In this document: one piece after another, positions 1 to 11,878 of the stretch
Position numbering within the stretch: position 1 is the first letter of the stretch
Layout: every line of letters begins with the position of its first letter
From: Microcyclospora pomicola
Taxonomy: Eukaryota; Ascomycota; Dothideomycetes; Capnodiales
Direction: 5' to 3'
DNA: 39,685 bases
NCBI GenBank assembly: GCA_002786065.1
Contig: NHNY01000048.1
Location: 1-39,685 of the forward strand
Program-made: the position numbers and the translations under genes
The notes under the pieces: model-generated
The model's database searches: none
Seen by the model: the letters and a program-made list of their open reading frames with translations, nothing else
Told to the model about the DNA's origin: nothing

Positions 1-88
1 CCTAACCCTAACCCTAACCCTAACCCTAACCCTAACCCTAACCCTAACCCTAACCCTAACCCTAACCCTAACCCTAACCCTAACCCTA
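1..88. repeat. Telomere, (CCCTAA)n
   Basis: Nearly 15 uninterrupted copies of CCCTAA run from the first base and end in a last unit that reads CCCTAC. This is the C-rich strand of the TTAGGG telomere used by most filamentous fungi, so the left edge of the window is a physical chromosome end. The repeats stop directly at coding sequence of a ferric reductase, with no subtelomeric spacer. Confidence 0.98.
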
Positions 89-89
89 C

Positions 90-766
90 CTGCAGATCTC
101 GCCCCTACTACCAGGAATACCGGCATGGCTTGACGGCCCTTATGGTCAGCCGTACCACCTCCACAAGTATGGTGCTGTACTCCTAATGGCTTCCGGGACT
201 GGCATGTTTGCACTACTTCCCTTCATCAAACGACTAACAGAGACAGTGAAGAACTTCGCGGCAAACACACGTCGTATCAAGATTGTTTGGCAGACGGATG
301 ACTTCTACGATACTATACATGAGTGGATGCAGGAGATATTAGAAGAAACAGCGCTTAGTCCGGAGGTAGGTAGCCACGTGTGGCATTCGATTGTCTTTGC
401 TGATCTGGAACCCTGTAGCTCCTTAGCATCTCAATCCACCTGACTTCTTAGGAAACAAATGGAGGTGGCATAAAGAGTTTAGGACGAAGGATCCGCGTTG
501 TCGAGGATAAACCTAACATCCACAGCTACTTGCAACTTGAACTGTCTGTACCAAACCGTAGTGTTGCGGTAGCAGGTGAGTGCTGTCATAATGCGGAGAT
601 CGAGACTGTCTTTCCTAACGGTGCGAACCCAGTTTCTGCGTTCCCAGAATTTCGTCGCAGTGTTCTTACAGCGGTGCTCGGAGCCGCGCGTTACAATGTT
701 CGCTTGTTCGAGCTTGATTACCAGCTAATAGCAGTACTCGAATTTCAAGGAGGGACTGCAGCGTGA
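90..766 (+). pseudogene. Ferric reductase (FRE family), 3' part only, cut off by the telomere
   Basis: This is the C-terminal NAD(P)H-binding part of a ferric-chelate reductase, a membrane enzyme that reduces Fe(III) or Cu(II) at the cell surface. The frame is open from base 90, with DGPYG, then LLMASGTGMFALLP (nucleotide-binding loop), and it ends in the family-typical RLFELDYQ before TGA at 764. Two introns restore the frame: 366-451 (86 nt) and 576-632 (57 nt, with CTAAC branch site 14 nt before the acceptor). No stop or frameshift lies in the exons, so the piece was cut recently or is still constrained. The membrane domain and FAD-binding start are absent because the telomere begins there. 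Ferric reductases are a known auxiliary gene family of Starship elements. Confidence 0.85.
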
Positions 767-792
767 AGGACTCCCTTAGCATTTGCTATAGA

Positions 793-2148
793 TCAACCGG
801 AGGCACGGGATTTGGCGGACTGAATACGGTTCGTAGGGTCTGGATGACGAGTCGGATTAGGCTGTGCGGTTTCCCCTTTGAGAGATACGAATGCTGTATA
901 TGAATCAGAAGCAATACTCTTACTTTCTGCTCGGGCTGTGTTCACCTCAGCATTAACGACTTCAGCTTCTTTCAAAGAAAGATAAAAGCTGACGGCGTCT
1001 CTATCCAAATCCCTGGGTAGCTGATCCTCCCTCGCGTTGAGAGGGGCGAGGAGCCGGAGAAAGACTTGTCGGAACGAGACAATGTCGTCTCGAGTTGTTG
1101 CATTCGGCCGATCAAGGATACACGTGCCAACGTTCGCTGTGAGCAACGTCAGAGGTCTGGAACTGGAACTAGCTCGTCACTGAACGCATACCAAGTTTGA
1201 CCTGTCTAGTTCGGCTCAAGAGGATGTTCCTTGCACACACTGCACCATGGGCAAGGTGGAAGAAGCTATGTATATATTCGAGTCCTTGGAGAACCTGCCA
1301 GTAGTGAGCTCCGATTCAAAGCGTCACACTTGGACGAGCGTACCTGGGAAGTTATGGCTGCAATTTGCTCGTCCTTCTTATCTATATTGATACTCCATGG
1401 ATCACAATTAAGCTCGAATATCTGCTCTAACGATATGTCCATCTCCTCGTACACTGTCTATAAACGACTGTCGTGCTGGAACGCACCGAGCAGCTGTACC
1501 AGATATTGACACTTTAGCTTCGAAAAATGCTTCAGCGTTCCATCAGCGGCCGAAACATGTTGCTTGATGATGAAAAGGCTTTCACTCTTCTCAACGGATG
1601 CACTTGGACGTGAGTCGGGAGATCGACGCCGACTCAGTGTGGCATCTCCAACGGGACAATCGCCTTGGTTACTACAATACTCGATGCCCTCATAGAGATC
1701 CCAGACTAACTTCGTAGTAATCACTACACTGTGTTCCAAATTATGCGCCGTTGGGATTCTGTGTGGATTGCGATGCGTCGCTGCGATTGCAGCAGCTTCA
1801 GGCGGACGTTCTCTATTAGCTGGGCGCTTATGTGGTGGTGGTACTGGGATATTCTCGATTGGTCGATCGATGTTTCTGATGAGATCTGTAGAGACAGGAG
1901 AGCTCTTACTGAGCAAACGAGTAGACGTCTGCTTGCTATCGAATTCCCCAGATGGGTTACCCGACTCTGGCGTCAACAATGTAGGCTGACCTTCGACACG
2001 TGATCTGGGTTTCGGCTAGATTGTATTGGTACGCGTTATCTTCGTTGGGGATACCATTTTGTGTGCATGAATGGGTAACGCTGTGAATGAGAATACAAAA
2101 GCGCAGATCATGGGCATTATATAATAAGTTATAGAACTCAGCCGACAT
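793..2148 (-). pseudogene. Protein-kinase-fold protein lacking catalytic residues (pseudokinase), with one internal TAG
   Basis: Read on the minus strand, the kinase fold runs from an N-lobe (FIIKQH, then YLVQLLGAF and VYEEMDISLEQIFEL) to a C-lobe. Two introns (49 nt ending near 1285 and 55 nt ending near 1135) give QVLQGLEYIHS, HGAVCARNILLS and VKLANVGTCIL. The HRD aspartate is replaced by Ala (HGA) and the DFG motif reads NVG, so the family looks catalytically dead even before mutation. A Pro/Arg-rich N-terminal stretch comes before the fold; the ATG at 2148 is a guess because the first splice was not resolved. One in-frame TAG interrupts the frame just before VYEEMD, at a site that is often Trp in kinases. 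The gene ends in TGA at 793. Confidence 0.7.
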
Positions 2149-2177
2149 CTGATATCGTTAGTCCTGAGCCAAGATCT

Positions 2178-4924
2178 TCATAACTCCTCGGGCACTTCTT
2201 CAAACAGCTCTGTATGGGGCTTGACGAACTCCCTCCACGCTTCTTCGCCGTAAAAGATCTTCTTCCCACGAGCTTGACCGTCTTGATCATTCCAGCTTAA
2301 GGTGATCGACGGTTCTTTGCTAATATAGCAGGTGTTGACCGTATATTTGACACATGACGTGCGTGTGTTCAAAGATTCTTCTATGTTCATTTCCCACGAA
2401 TTGGCTTGGCCTGTACTATGTATACTCAAGACCGCTGGACGATCCTGTTCATCATGGATGTTGAGTCTGTGCCAAGGGGGTTCCCGCTTCTTCGGCGCGA
2501 TGACTAGGATTCGTGCCCTCCTATACGGTAGTGCTCGCCAAGCATTTTTGATGGACAGCGACCGAATGTCCTTGCTAGGAGCTTTTAGATAGCAGTCAGA
2601 CCCAAGCCAGCTCTCCAGGAGCGATTCAAGCTCGAACTCGTGAATGCCAACTTTGCATTCGCCGTCCGTTAACCGTACAACACACCACTCATTGTTCGTG
2701 CGTCCCTGTAACGCTTTCTCAGCTTTGAGGTACGCTCTCTGCTCCGCGTCTAGGGAATCTTCCTCGAAGTCATCATCTTCCTCGAAGTTATCCATTCGGC
2801 GTTTTGAAGGCCGGCTAGGCCCACTCGCAGCTACAATGACTGCCATTCCAGGACTGTCGTCCTCAAAGAGAGCTTGCTCTTCGGTACTTCTGTCGACGGC
2901 TCCACCATATCCTGGGTCGATATGCGTCACTGGTGAGGAGAGCACCGGCTGGACAGCATGTCCTAATACCTCGACTGGCGTCATTAGATTGGGGTCCAAT
3001 ATCGCATCATTAATCCCATGAGTTTCCTCGTTCTCCGATGCCTCCTCAATAGACCGTTGGCTGGACGACTGGCCGTGGTCAGGCGTATATACATTGCTCA
3101 TGAGCTGCTCGCCCCCGGACAGAACAGTCGGGACATTGCTAGGTAGTGCATACGGAACCATAGAAGACTCTCCTGTGGGCGCTATATCGGACATAGCTTC
3201 ATCATCGAGCATGTCAGGCAGCTAGTTCTGTAGCGGGAGGTCATTCATTTGGGCGGTGAAGCCGCTGACAGAGCGATCACCGTTATACTGCTCATGCTCG
3301 ATGGACAGATCTCCCCAGAATGATAGTACGAAGTCTCGAGCTATCGCAAATGTCGTGATATATTCGCTAGGTTCACAGTCATCTCTGGAATATAGGATCT
3401 CCATAAACAGGTATTTCGCGTTCGCGCGATAGCTACGCTCGAAAGGTCGATTGCAACGAGCGCGAAGAGGGGTGTCGGAGACATCTGTCGACAACACTAG
3501 TGGCTTTCGTGCAGTCAGCTCCTGATAAGCTGTGTTGTTAGGGACATTGCTAGGCACTTCGAATCCAAGCTCCAGCGCAAGCTTTACTAATTGTTGTTGT
3601 ACCTGCGGGACCGCGCCATGCCGGAGCGATCTTGGTTTGCTGGCATCCTTTCTTGGTTCGCTCGAGGGGTGGTCAGAGAGATCAGGGAAGTGGCGCATTG
3701 CAAAGAGCCAAAGCTGTAGATACGAGGTACGGAACAACCTCGTCTCTCTAGCGTATATGTCGCAAAATGCTGCCTCGAAGCTTTCCTAGTACGCTCGTCG
3801 ATCAGGCAGAAGGAATTTAAGAGATTCATGGCAGACCTCTAGGTAGATGGTGTCTTCGAAGAACGAGTAGAAGGATAGAATCCTGGAACATCGCAACACT
3901 TGATCAAGTAGGCGTTGTCGATCTACATCAGCTCGCACGCCTGGGAATAATCGTGTTTGTGAGAAGCCTGTGATATTGGTCGCCTGCGAGACAAATGCTG
4001 CGCGAATCTTGAGCTTATCTAAGGCAGATAACGACGGCACCAGTAGTTGCAGCGTAGCAACTGTCTGCGGTGTAAGAAGACCCAGATCGATATGTCCTAG
4101 GATTTGACGCCATAGTTCGAACATGCGATCGATGTAGCATATGAGCTCCTATTGTGATCTTAGTGACGGCGCTACAGATGCTACTCGCTCGCCACAGCAC
4201 TTGCCTGCCAGAACCGTCGAGGGAGAATGCGGTTCAACGTACCAAGGTGAAAATCGAACTAGAGACCGGTGTAGGGAAGTAAGTTGTCGAGAGCTTGTAT
4301 CAGTCGCCCATAGTCTGCCTTCTCGAGCTAGAGGAGGTTTCGTCTCTTGCAAGCTGATAATCTAGCGAGCCATCTGTGTACAGTCGACTGGTCGTTGAGC
4401 TTCTGTGCGAGTCGATAGAAACGGAAACAATCACCGTTAGAAAAGTGTAGTTCGTTCTAGTAAGTCTCGACTAACAGTCGACGATCGGTGGAGGAGAGAT
4501 CTACGGCAATCAGTCGTACTATCTGCGCGACTCACCACTGTGACTTACTAGCATCGTAAAGAGCTAAAACCCACTACTGATTCCGGACAGCGAGAAACCT
4601 CTTCGCCGCCAGAACTCTATGTTTCCCATGAAGGCAGCGAAATGTTTTCCCCTCGGCGGCCGTTAGCTCTCGCGGTACGTCGCTGTACATCCATGCTGAG
4701 CCTAGATCAGCCCTCGAAATCAAGGCTGGAATATAGTACGCAGGATCCTCCTGATAACACCCCTCAGTCTTGAAGATGGTATAAAGACGCTCTATATTCT
4801 TCTCGTCCAGGTCCCGAACTCCAGAATCGAAAATGAGGTCGCAGATTTTGACGCGGGCATACCCGAGAAGGTGGTCTTTCATCATGGAAGGGGCTTCAGA
4901 GCAGATCACGAAAGGATGTGGCAA
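2178..4924 (-). pseudogene. DUF3723 family protein, interrupted by TAG codons only
   Basis: Conserved DUF3723 landmarks are in order: LLGYARVKICDLIFD, DLDEKNIERLYTIF, CLHGKHRVLAAKRFL, NELHFSNGDCFRFY and FELWRQILGHIDLG, then an acidic, poorly conserved tail. The exons are 4924-4549, 4500-4205 and 4148-2178. The first intron is GT-AG (48 nt); the second is GC-AG (56 nt). With these spliced out, about 900 codons stay in one frame with about six TAG, no TAA and no TGA before the terminal TGA. Several TAGs fall at family Trp sites, for example before WVLALYD and in TGL*FDFHLG. The first exon may start farther upstream, at ATG 5031, where 33 open codons precede a possible splice site. The function of DUF3723 is unknown; it is a recurrent auxiliary gene of Starship elements. 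Confidence 0.85.
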
Positions 4925-5099
4925 TCGCTATCAACCTGACGTCTTGCACTTTGAAAAGGCAGCCCAGTAATAGGCCTTGCATTAACGAGCCACTTGATCT
5001 CAGGGGTCCTTAAGCTTACGTACTGCGGCATGCTCTGCTATCATTATGTGAGTCGTACCCAGTTTCTTTTCTTAGTCTGATCGACCTACTATTCTTGTC

Positions 5100-8000
5100 T
5101 TGGCTATTTCAAGCATCGCAGAGAACCTGTGCACTGCAAATATGTATAAGCAACGCCGGCGAACCGATCTATCAGTGGTATCACTCTACTGCTCCTTGGA
5201 TACGATGCGTGCTCGTTGCAAGCATGATGCTCTCCTAGAGACTTCAGCGACATCGCGGACATGTCTTGTTGATCCACTCTGTCTGCAGCGTCTGGTAGAT
5301 GCGCTTCCGAATCCATCGAAGCAACGACCATCTCTTTTAGCATGCCTCGGAGGTCGTGAAAAGGACCTCGCCATTTAGCAGATGTTTCCGGCGAATGAGA
5401 TCCGCGGCCGGCAGCGCCGGCCCAGGTTTTGCAAGATCTACGCCGATGCTCTTACTACAAACGAAGCTTACCCTATATTATTCGTCGACATCGAAGATAA
5501 TCAAGTGCTCACAGCCCAAGATGTCGGCGCGTGCTGTCATGATTCTCGGTCACACTTCCTGCAAGGGTACGGTGATAGCCACCAAGAATTGCACCCACGG
5601 TTGATGCGGTCCCTTCTTCTACCCTTCTTCTATGTGCTCTGCATCTTTGCGCAAGACGTCGGTAGTCTCTCGGAAGTCTTTACTCGATTGGAGTCCTAGT
5701 GTGATAGAGATAGTGTTACCGAATCACGCCATGCCAGGATTACTGTTGTCATAAATGACGAGACAACACCAACTGCACAGCTTGAGGAGTCAGAATTCCT
5801 GGAGAACGTTCGCCTTGCGGGACTACAGGAGCACTTTGCGTCAATTGAGATAGCTCGTATCTCTACTCGGCCTCTTCGAAATGCCCAATACTTGCCTCTA
5901 CGGGAACTTGTCCTCTGCACACAGCTAGATGCTGCTCGTGCTGCTCGGCATGCAGAAAGACAGCTGTTCTCTGCAAATCATCTCTCATCTTTGTTCTCCC
6001 AAAGTCTCGCATACACAGCTACAAACAGTACGGAACCATTCAATTTCCTTTTGGCGAGTCGGTCTGGCATACCGAATCCACCTCAGTTCGGCGAATGCAT
6101 CTCCGCCTTCTTACGTGCTGCTCGTCGAAGCGCCCTCCCGCATGCGTTGATAGCGTGTCTGGTGGCGACTGCTCTTATGAAAGAGGCTTGTCCCCCCTCT
6201 GCACATGGTGAGCTTGGTAATCCGACCAGGAGACACTCATAGCTAACATCTGTGTCTAGCATTTCTCCCGGAGCTAACATTTTGTGAACTTTACCATGGA
6301 CCTCTGCTTACAGCTTTCGAGGACCATTATTTTCGGCATTCTAGGGCCCCTAAAACGAAAGCAAACCGCTTGCTCACGGAACAGATGGTAGCTGTGGTCT
6401 CTCGCGAGTTCGTCCGAACGCGGCAGCTGATGGACGAACGGAACTGCACTGCAGCCCAGTTCCACCGAGAGAGACTCGAAGACGCAGCGACCAGATGTCA
6501 TCTTGCGAGCGTCCATAGCCATATCTTCTGCTCGATATGCTTTATCCGCCGACCGGAACACGTGTTACACTGTAAACATGCTGTCTGCGACCTTTGTTCG
6601 CAGACATATAGGACCGAGAAAATGAATGAAGAATACACATACACAATACATCGTTGTATCGTGTGTAATACTGATTCAAATCTCCTAGTACGGTTGAAGC
6701 CTCCTACCGCCGGTGTCCGTATTCTGAGTGTGGATAGTGGCGGGGTCCGCGGCATCATACCTCTCGAGTTTCTTAATCTCCTCTAGACATCACTTGGCAC
6801 GGCGTATCGGGTCTAAGACTTGTTCGATCTAGCCCTTAGCACGAGCGCAGGTACGTCTGTGTACTCTTTTTTGACTTTGTCTGCTGATCTCTGTTTAGGC
6901 GGCCTCGTTGTTCTTAGACTCTTTTCTAAGCAGTAGGACGTACGCGAATCATTGAGCACCTTTCGGGCTCTCGCATCTCGGTTCTTTAGCAGCACGAGTT
7001 CGACGGGGTTTCCGTTCGCACGTTTCCGCTCGTACGTACGATGCATTGTTCGTGATAGCTGCTATAAAGCAGAGGCTCTCGATGAAACTTTAAAGGACAG
7101 TTTCGGAAGTCAGACTCGTATCTTCGATCATCCAGAGTGCGGCATATCGCACAGCAAATTGGCGGTTACTACGACTACTATCTCCGATGCATCAACCCGG
7201 CTGTTCACAAACTACAACGGGAGCTTCTAGTAGGGTTCGGATTGTGGTACTACGATCTTGCTCTGAAGTCATACTAAGATCCTCATGCTGAATACGGTCC
7301 AGGGTATAAGGGCATTCGCCCTGAAAACCTATGCGTAGAGCCACTTTTGTGGCAAGCGTAAGTATTGACAAGTCACTTACGCACTTACGGGTACTGACAA
7401 CGACGCAGTAGGCGCGCAACCTCTGCTGCTCCGGGGTAAAGACACCCTTCAGTCTATATCAAAATAACAACGTTATAGTTAACTCTAGTTTTGTCCTAGG
7501 CTCTTTACACCTTTTGCGCTGGCCGGTCTTGGCGTATTCCAAGATGGCGCTCTAAAGCACAACAACCCTATCAACATTGCACTGTAGGAAAGCGCTCGCA
7601 TATGGCTGCGCGGCACTCCCCGGGATGTAATCCTGTCACTAGGAACCGGCATAGCACCAATACCTGTCACGCCACAGTCTGCTACAGCTACGAGCCCACG
7701 ATCTCTGCGACCGACCCTCTGTAATGGTTTTATTCCACGACTTTGCCGATCTTTCATTAGCAGTCTTGACGGAGAAGCTACATGGCGCAATTTATTGAAT
7801 CACTTCGAACGAGCGGACAAGGAAGGCGTCTTCTGTCTCAACATCCAGCTAGGCGACGAAGAGACGGCCCTAGATGACATTTCTTCCATGGCGAGATTGT
7901 CGCAAGACGTCTGCGCCTACAGGAATGACGAGAAAATAATTGACATTAAGTCGGCCCTGCTAGCATCGTGCTTCTTCTTTAAGTTGAAGCGCGCACCACG

Positions 8001-8327
8001 CTTTGATGCATCAGGATTCTACGTATGTTAGGGCGAGATCCGAGTCCGTAGCAATCACGCAAAGGTCTTTATGGCTTTACGTAAAATGAGCAACTTGCCG
8101 ATTGAATTCTTCAAAGACCAGCTATCACTTGGTCAGGTACAGATGTCCACGGATATCTGCACCAATTATGAAAGGTTTCGTAAGAAGGTATGCTTCTTTG
8201 TGCGTTACACGTCTGAGACTGTGTCTCTCTCGATATCTATAGGAAAGCTTCGACAAAGGATCAGCGGCTTTCCCTAGGATATCGGATGGTTCTGCTAGGA
8301 ACAACACCTACTTTTCCCATTTTACTT
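5100..8327 (+). pseudogene. FabD/lysophospholipase-like patatin with RING-like zinc finger, TAG-interrupted
   Basis: This is a large fungal patatin-like phospholipase (lipid acyl hydrolase family). An N-terminal region (YPILFVDIED, then FFYVLCIFAQDVG) is followed by a RING-like cluster (CSICF, HAVCDLC, RCIVC) near 6525-6670. The patatin core follows: oxyanion loop ILSVDSGGVRGIIPLEFL at 6720-6773, nucleophile region FDLALSTSAG near 6826 (Gly of GTSAG changed to Ser), KLAVTTTTIS, and VFQDGALKHNNPINIAL near 7527. Introns with GT-AG ends are visible after the STSAG motif, before the VFQDGA exon (about 54 nt) and near 8188. Several TAGs interrupt one consistent frame, notably NIAL*ESARIW and SKQ*DVRES where relatives carry Trp. 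Patatin-like genes are a known Starship auxiliary family. The exact start was not resolved. Confidence 0.85.
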
Positions 8328-8858
8328 AGGACCAATAGGAGACTCGATGCAAGACCGATGTCCATGCCATAACATGCTGACGAGACAGAGTGTGCTTCCA
8401 ATCAAACGCCGCTTAAGCACATTGCTTCTCAACGGCTCTAAGAAGTCTAGGACATAGGTACGGGAATGCAGAAGCGGATAAATATGCGTATGTGCTATTG
8501 AGATTGTTATTCTACCACAGTCCTTACCAGTTGTGTGATAGCTACACACAGAGCTTAAGTGTGCTTACTGCGTATCTTTACTAATGATCAATGATGGTAC
8601 AGCGTTTGCAGCGAACCTATATTTAGCTGCATAATTATACGGCTTATATATACCTATCATAGCCCTTCCGAGCTCTCCTTCGTTCTAGTTACCCCCGTTG
8701 TATGAGAAATAACGGACCTATCTTTGCTTAAGGAAGGTATCTCCTGTATTGTAGAGGGTCTGTTAGAAAGCTATAAAACCGCTTTGTGCCAGCGCGATCT
8801 TGATGCCATTCTACTCTACTAAGGCACTTTTTCCCAGTTGGAGCTCTACCTTGCATCG
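8328..8858. other. No gene recognised; TA- and TAG-rich sequence
   Basis: Only short, stop-broken frames are seen on both strands. The stretch shows the same high TA, TAG and CTA density as the neighbouring pseudogenes, so it may hold an eroded gene or be intergenic. Confidence 0.4.
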
Positions 8859-9352
8859 ATGCGAAACGACGCGGTAGACTTGCGAGGCTTAGAGCTAGCT
8901 ATACCAGATAAGCCAATCGAATCCAACAGTATGTACCCGCTAGCTCGTCAAGCTTAGGACATTACTCATAAGTGTACAGGCGATCCTCTGGAGGATCTTA
9001 AGGCATATCTCCAAGAGTCGGGAACCTCGCGGACTACAAGTCAGATGCGAACGCTAACGGCAGTAGGCGGATTGAGCGAGAGCGATTCAACCAACAGCGA
9101 TGGTCACGAGAAGCAGCAAGGGACAGCAGACAGGAAGATCGAGGATCTATGTGGTATTGAAGGTTCGCACGATGCGGAATGGCCCTTTGTCAAGATTCTG
9201 GACTCACGTTTGAAGTCAAATGGACAACGTGAGCTGCTTGTACAGTAGGAACCAACTTAGGAACCAGAAGGATTCGTGTACCCGCATATAGACGTGTAAT
9301 CAAGATGGCTGACGTTTCTACGTCCGTATACAACTAGTGACCATTGGGACTC
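8859..9352 (+). pseudogene. Chromodomain-like fragment with both signature Trp codons now TAG
   Basis: A frame from ATG 8859 has only TAG interruptions. Near its end it reads EWPFVKILDSRLKSNGQREL, then LVQ*EPT*EPEGFV. This matches the chromodomain pattern (EKILDxR, then YLVKW and WEP), in which the two asterisks are the near-invariant tryptophans. Chromodomains bind methylated histone tails, and in fungi also occur in integrases and accessory proteins. Upstream is an acidic, polar stretch without a recognisable domain. The downstream limit is uncertain: the same frame stays TGA-free for a further 230 bases. It may be a host chromatin protein or part of a mobile element; no integrase or reverse transcriptase motif was seen here. 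Confidence 0.55.
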
Positions 9353-11111
9353 AAAACCATAGCAGGGGTTAAGCCGCGCTTGTGTGGCGTCTATATCAAC
9401 CGTCCAACGCCCGTCTTTCAAGACGTCAATAGTGCTACAGCCAAAATGGGAAAGTGCTACATGTTACGGCTACTACCAGAGATTATTTGCCTCATCCTCA
9501 AGCTGCTTCCATTAGTAGATCTCTACTATGCAGGGCACATCCCACAACTCTTCACTGTCATACTGCAGTTCGCTGAACTGAAGGCCGCGCTCTTAATCGA
9601 CAACAGCGACTAGCCTATGCATTCTTGGCCGGCGCGGCGTTGTCCAAGCTCTCTGATCTCGAAGGCGAGATTGAAACGAGGCCGAGCATTGGCCAGCCCA
9701 ATCTGCGACTTGAACACGGTTGTTATATGGAACGAGATACTCTTCTAGCAGGAGCAACATCAGGGTGGTCCGGATGATCTGTCCTAGCACTGCGGAGGAG
9801 CAATATTGCGTTTGCGGCCTTCTTTCGCTGCTATGAGATGCGCTGCTAGAGCCTGGCAATCGCAAGCACCATCTCGTGGCGAGGGCAACAAGGAGCGAGT
9901 ATCGTTGCCACTTATGTTCCTGACACGACCGCCGATTCAGCAATGCACGATCTTTACAGGCTGGCCATTAGAATTCTCTTACCAATGTCCGTGGGACTCT
10001 ATTCCACAGCTGGATGCTCATCGCTTTGACATTAATCGCGCAGATGGAGTTCGTGTCGCGGATGTACTAGAGGGTGTGCTGGTTCGCTGCGTGGCCTCTT
10101 TGGCGCATCTATTACGAATCTTCATCCTAGGAGCCGTGTGCATCAACAGACAACCCTCCGATGATTCTGCGTCGCACGCTCTTTTCTCCCGGCATGCACC
10201 TCCGACATCCTTGCCTCTGTCAGCCATGATGGCGATCTAGGATAAACTTCATTACTACTATGTATCGCGGTGGGCGAAGATCGCCCTCTTCTCTAGATGT
10301 AGTCAAAGAACACGCTCTTTCTAGTGTAGGCCAATGGCAATATCGTTGGTAACGGGCTGCAGAGGAACACAGGGTCTAAGAGATGAGCGTGTAACTCGAT
10401 CTAAGCAGAACTACGTAATATCAGCGTTTGTCTCTCCTAATAAAACCTGCCTTGTAGGCACACCACGAGCGGACCTGCTCCGACTCGATAGCTTGACTTT
10501 GCGTGCAACGAATCGTGTGTAGCCAGCGCGTAGCGCCCAACGAGCCGCTCTGCTTGCTAGATTATGCCTTCTCTGGCCCTGCTGGCTCCTGATTGCCTCG
10601 ATTAACGTGTTCATTGATTTCACTGTCCGACCTATACTGCGCAGTTCCTCGGTCCAAGCTCCACAGTCTTGCGAAGATATCGTCTCTAGCAAATCTGACA
10701 GGGCACCCGCACGAGTATCCGAACCTGCGGTATTCGTAATAGCGAACAGGAGGATAGGTGTCATAAGCTTCGTGGTTTTGATGACCCGCGAGACAGATCG
10801 GATAGTGCAGATCTTAGTGGCCCATTTTTGGAAGTGTGGATCACGCCTAAATGGCATTAGAAACCGTGGCGATCGTCAAGACGATATACAAACCTTGCTC
10901 GGTCAATGCAAAGCTTCACATCTGGTCGCGATAGAAGTAGAGTAGCCAACTGGTGCAGCGACACTGGATTGGACTGTGGAGCATCTGTAGACAACAAGGC
11001 TACCAATCGGCCAATCACGTTCGTCGAGACATTTTGAACGTCGATAGCCGGAGCAGAACTAGACATCATAAACATATAGACTGTAGACGTGTAGACAGAA
11101 ATTGGCATCAA
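9353..11111. other. Coding-like but unassigned region with competing frames on both strands
   Basis: On the plus strand one frame runs from 9344 to past 10945 with TAG interruptions and no TGA; it includes LRLLPEIICLILKLLPLVDL, which resembles an F-box-like helix, but no domain can be named. On the minus strand, 11111-10857 and 10857-10411 hold open frames (for example MSSSAPAIDVQNVSTNVIG and SDLLETISSQDCGAWTEEL) that also read like coding sequence and may be two exons of one gene. Both cannot be true over the overlapping part. Codon statistics or a protein search would be needed to choose, so no gene is called. Confidence 0.35.
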
Positions 11112-11249
11112 GCTACTCGGGATTTATAAGATCTAAGATTTCACTAAAGAGTAAAACACCCTTGATCTATTCCTAGACCTCTGTAAATCTCAATAGAGGC
11201 TAATCATGTGTCGAGTCCGCGCCGTGCTATACTCGGTATTCTCCAAAGC

Positions 11250-11705
11250 TCGTCTGCCTCCGCCAATACGTCCTCCTCCTGTATCATCTCGAGGCGTGGT
11301 AGAGATGGTGCCAATTCAGGCTCCATTTGAATAGTCGTAAGACGTTGATACTAAGAGTGCATAAGCTGAAGCGCGCTGGTTCCAATACTTTACAGAGCGC
11401 CATACCTGTTTGATGATACTTAAAATCTGATTACTGAACCGTAGGCGAGCCATAAAGTCCCCTATGCCCTGTAATCTGGCCTATTCGCTCACACGATGTT
11501 GTGCCCACGTTCGTTCTGAGACTCGGAAAAGTCCGTTTCTGCTAATGATAGTAGCGACTCGTTGCTGGATGCAATATAGGTGCCGCTTCTGTCTGCAAAG
11601 ATAACGAATGATGCCACTAGAGGGCTCGGGGTAAACCCCTCTAGACGCAAAGAACACAATGCAAACGTCTTCCTCCTTGGTCCAGGGCCAATTGTAGCAA
11701 GACAT
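11250..11705 (-). pseudogene. Myb/SANT-like protein fragment
   Basis: From an ATG at 11705 the minus strand reads WPWTKEEDVCIVFFASRGV, followed by a helix-turn-helix-like spacing of Arg and hydrophobic residues (RYLCRQKRHLYCIQQRVATI). This is the pattern of the fungal Myb/SANT-like DNA-binding domain often found in accessory regions. A TAG at 11481 interrupts the frame, which then continues as DFMARLRFSNQILSIIKQ up to a GT donor-like site. The 3' end at about 11250 is approximate. Myb/SANT-like genes are among the auxiliary families reported in Starships. Confidence 0.5.
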
Positions 11706-11878
11706 TTTGGCAGATGTCTAGTGTGGGATCATTACGCATAAGGAATGACCGCATATATGACTTGCCTGGCTGGATTGGTACAAGCACCGGCTAGAGGTGG
11801 TCTGTCAGGGTCACAATAGAGCTATCTATACCTAGACTGCTGTAGCCGGTCGGTTCTCTAAACTATTTTTCTACACAC

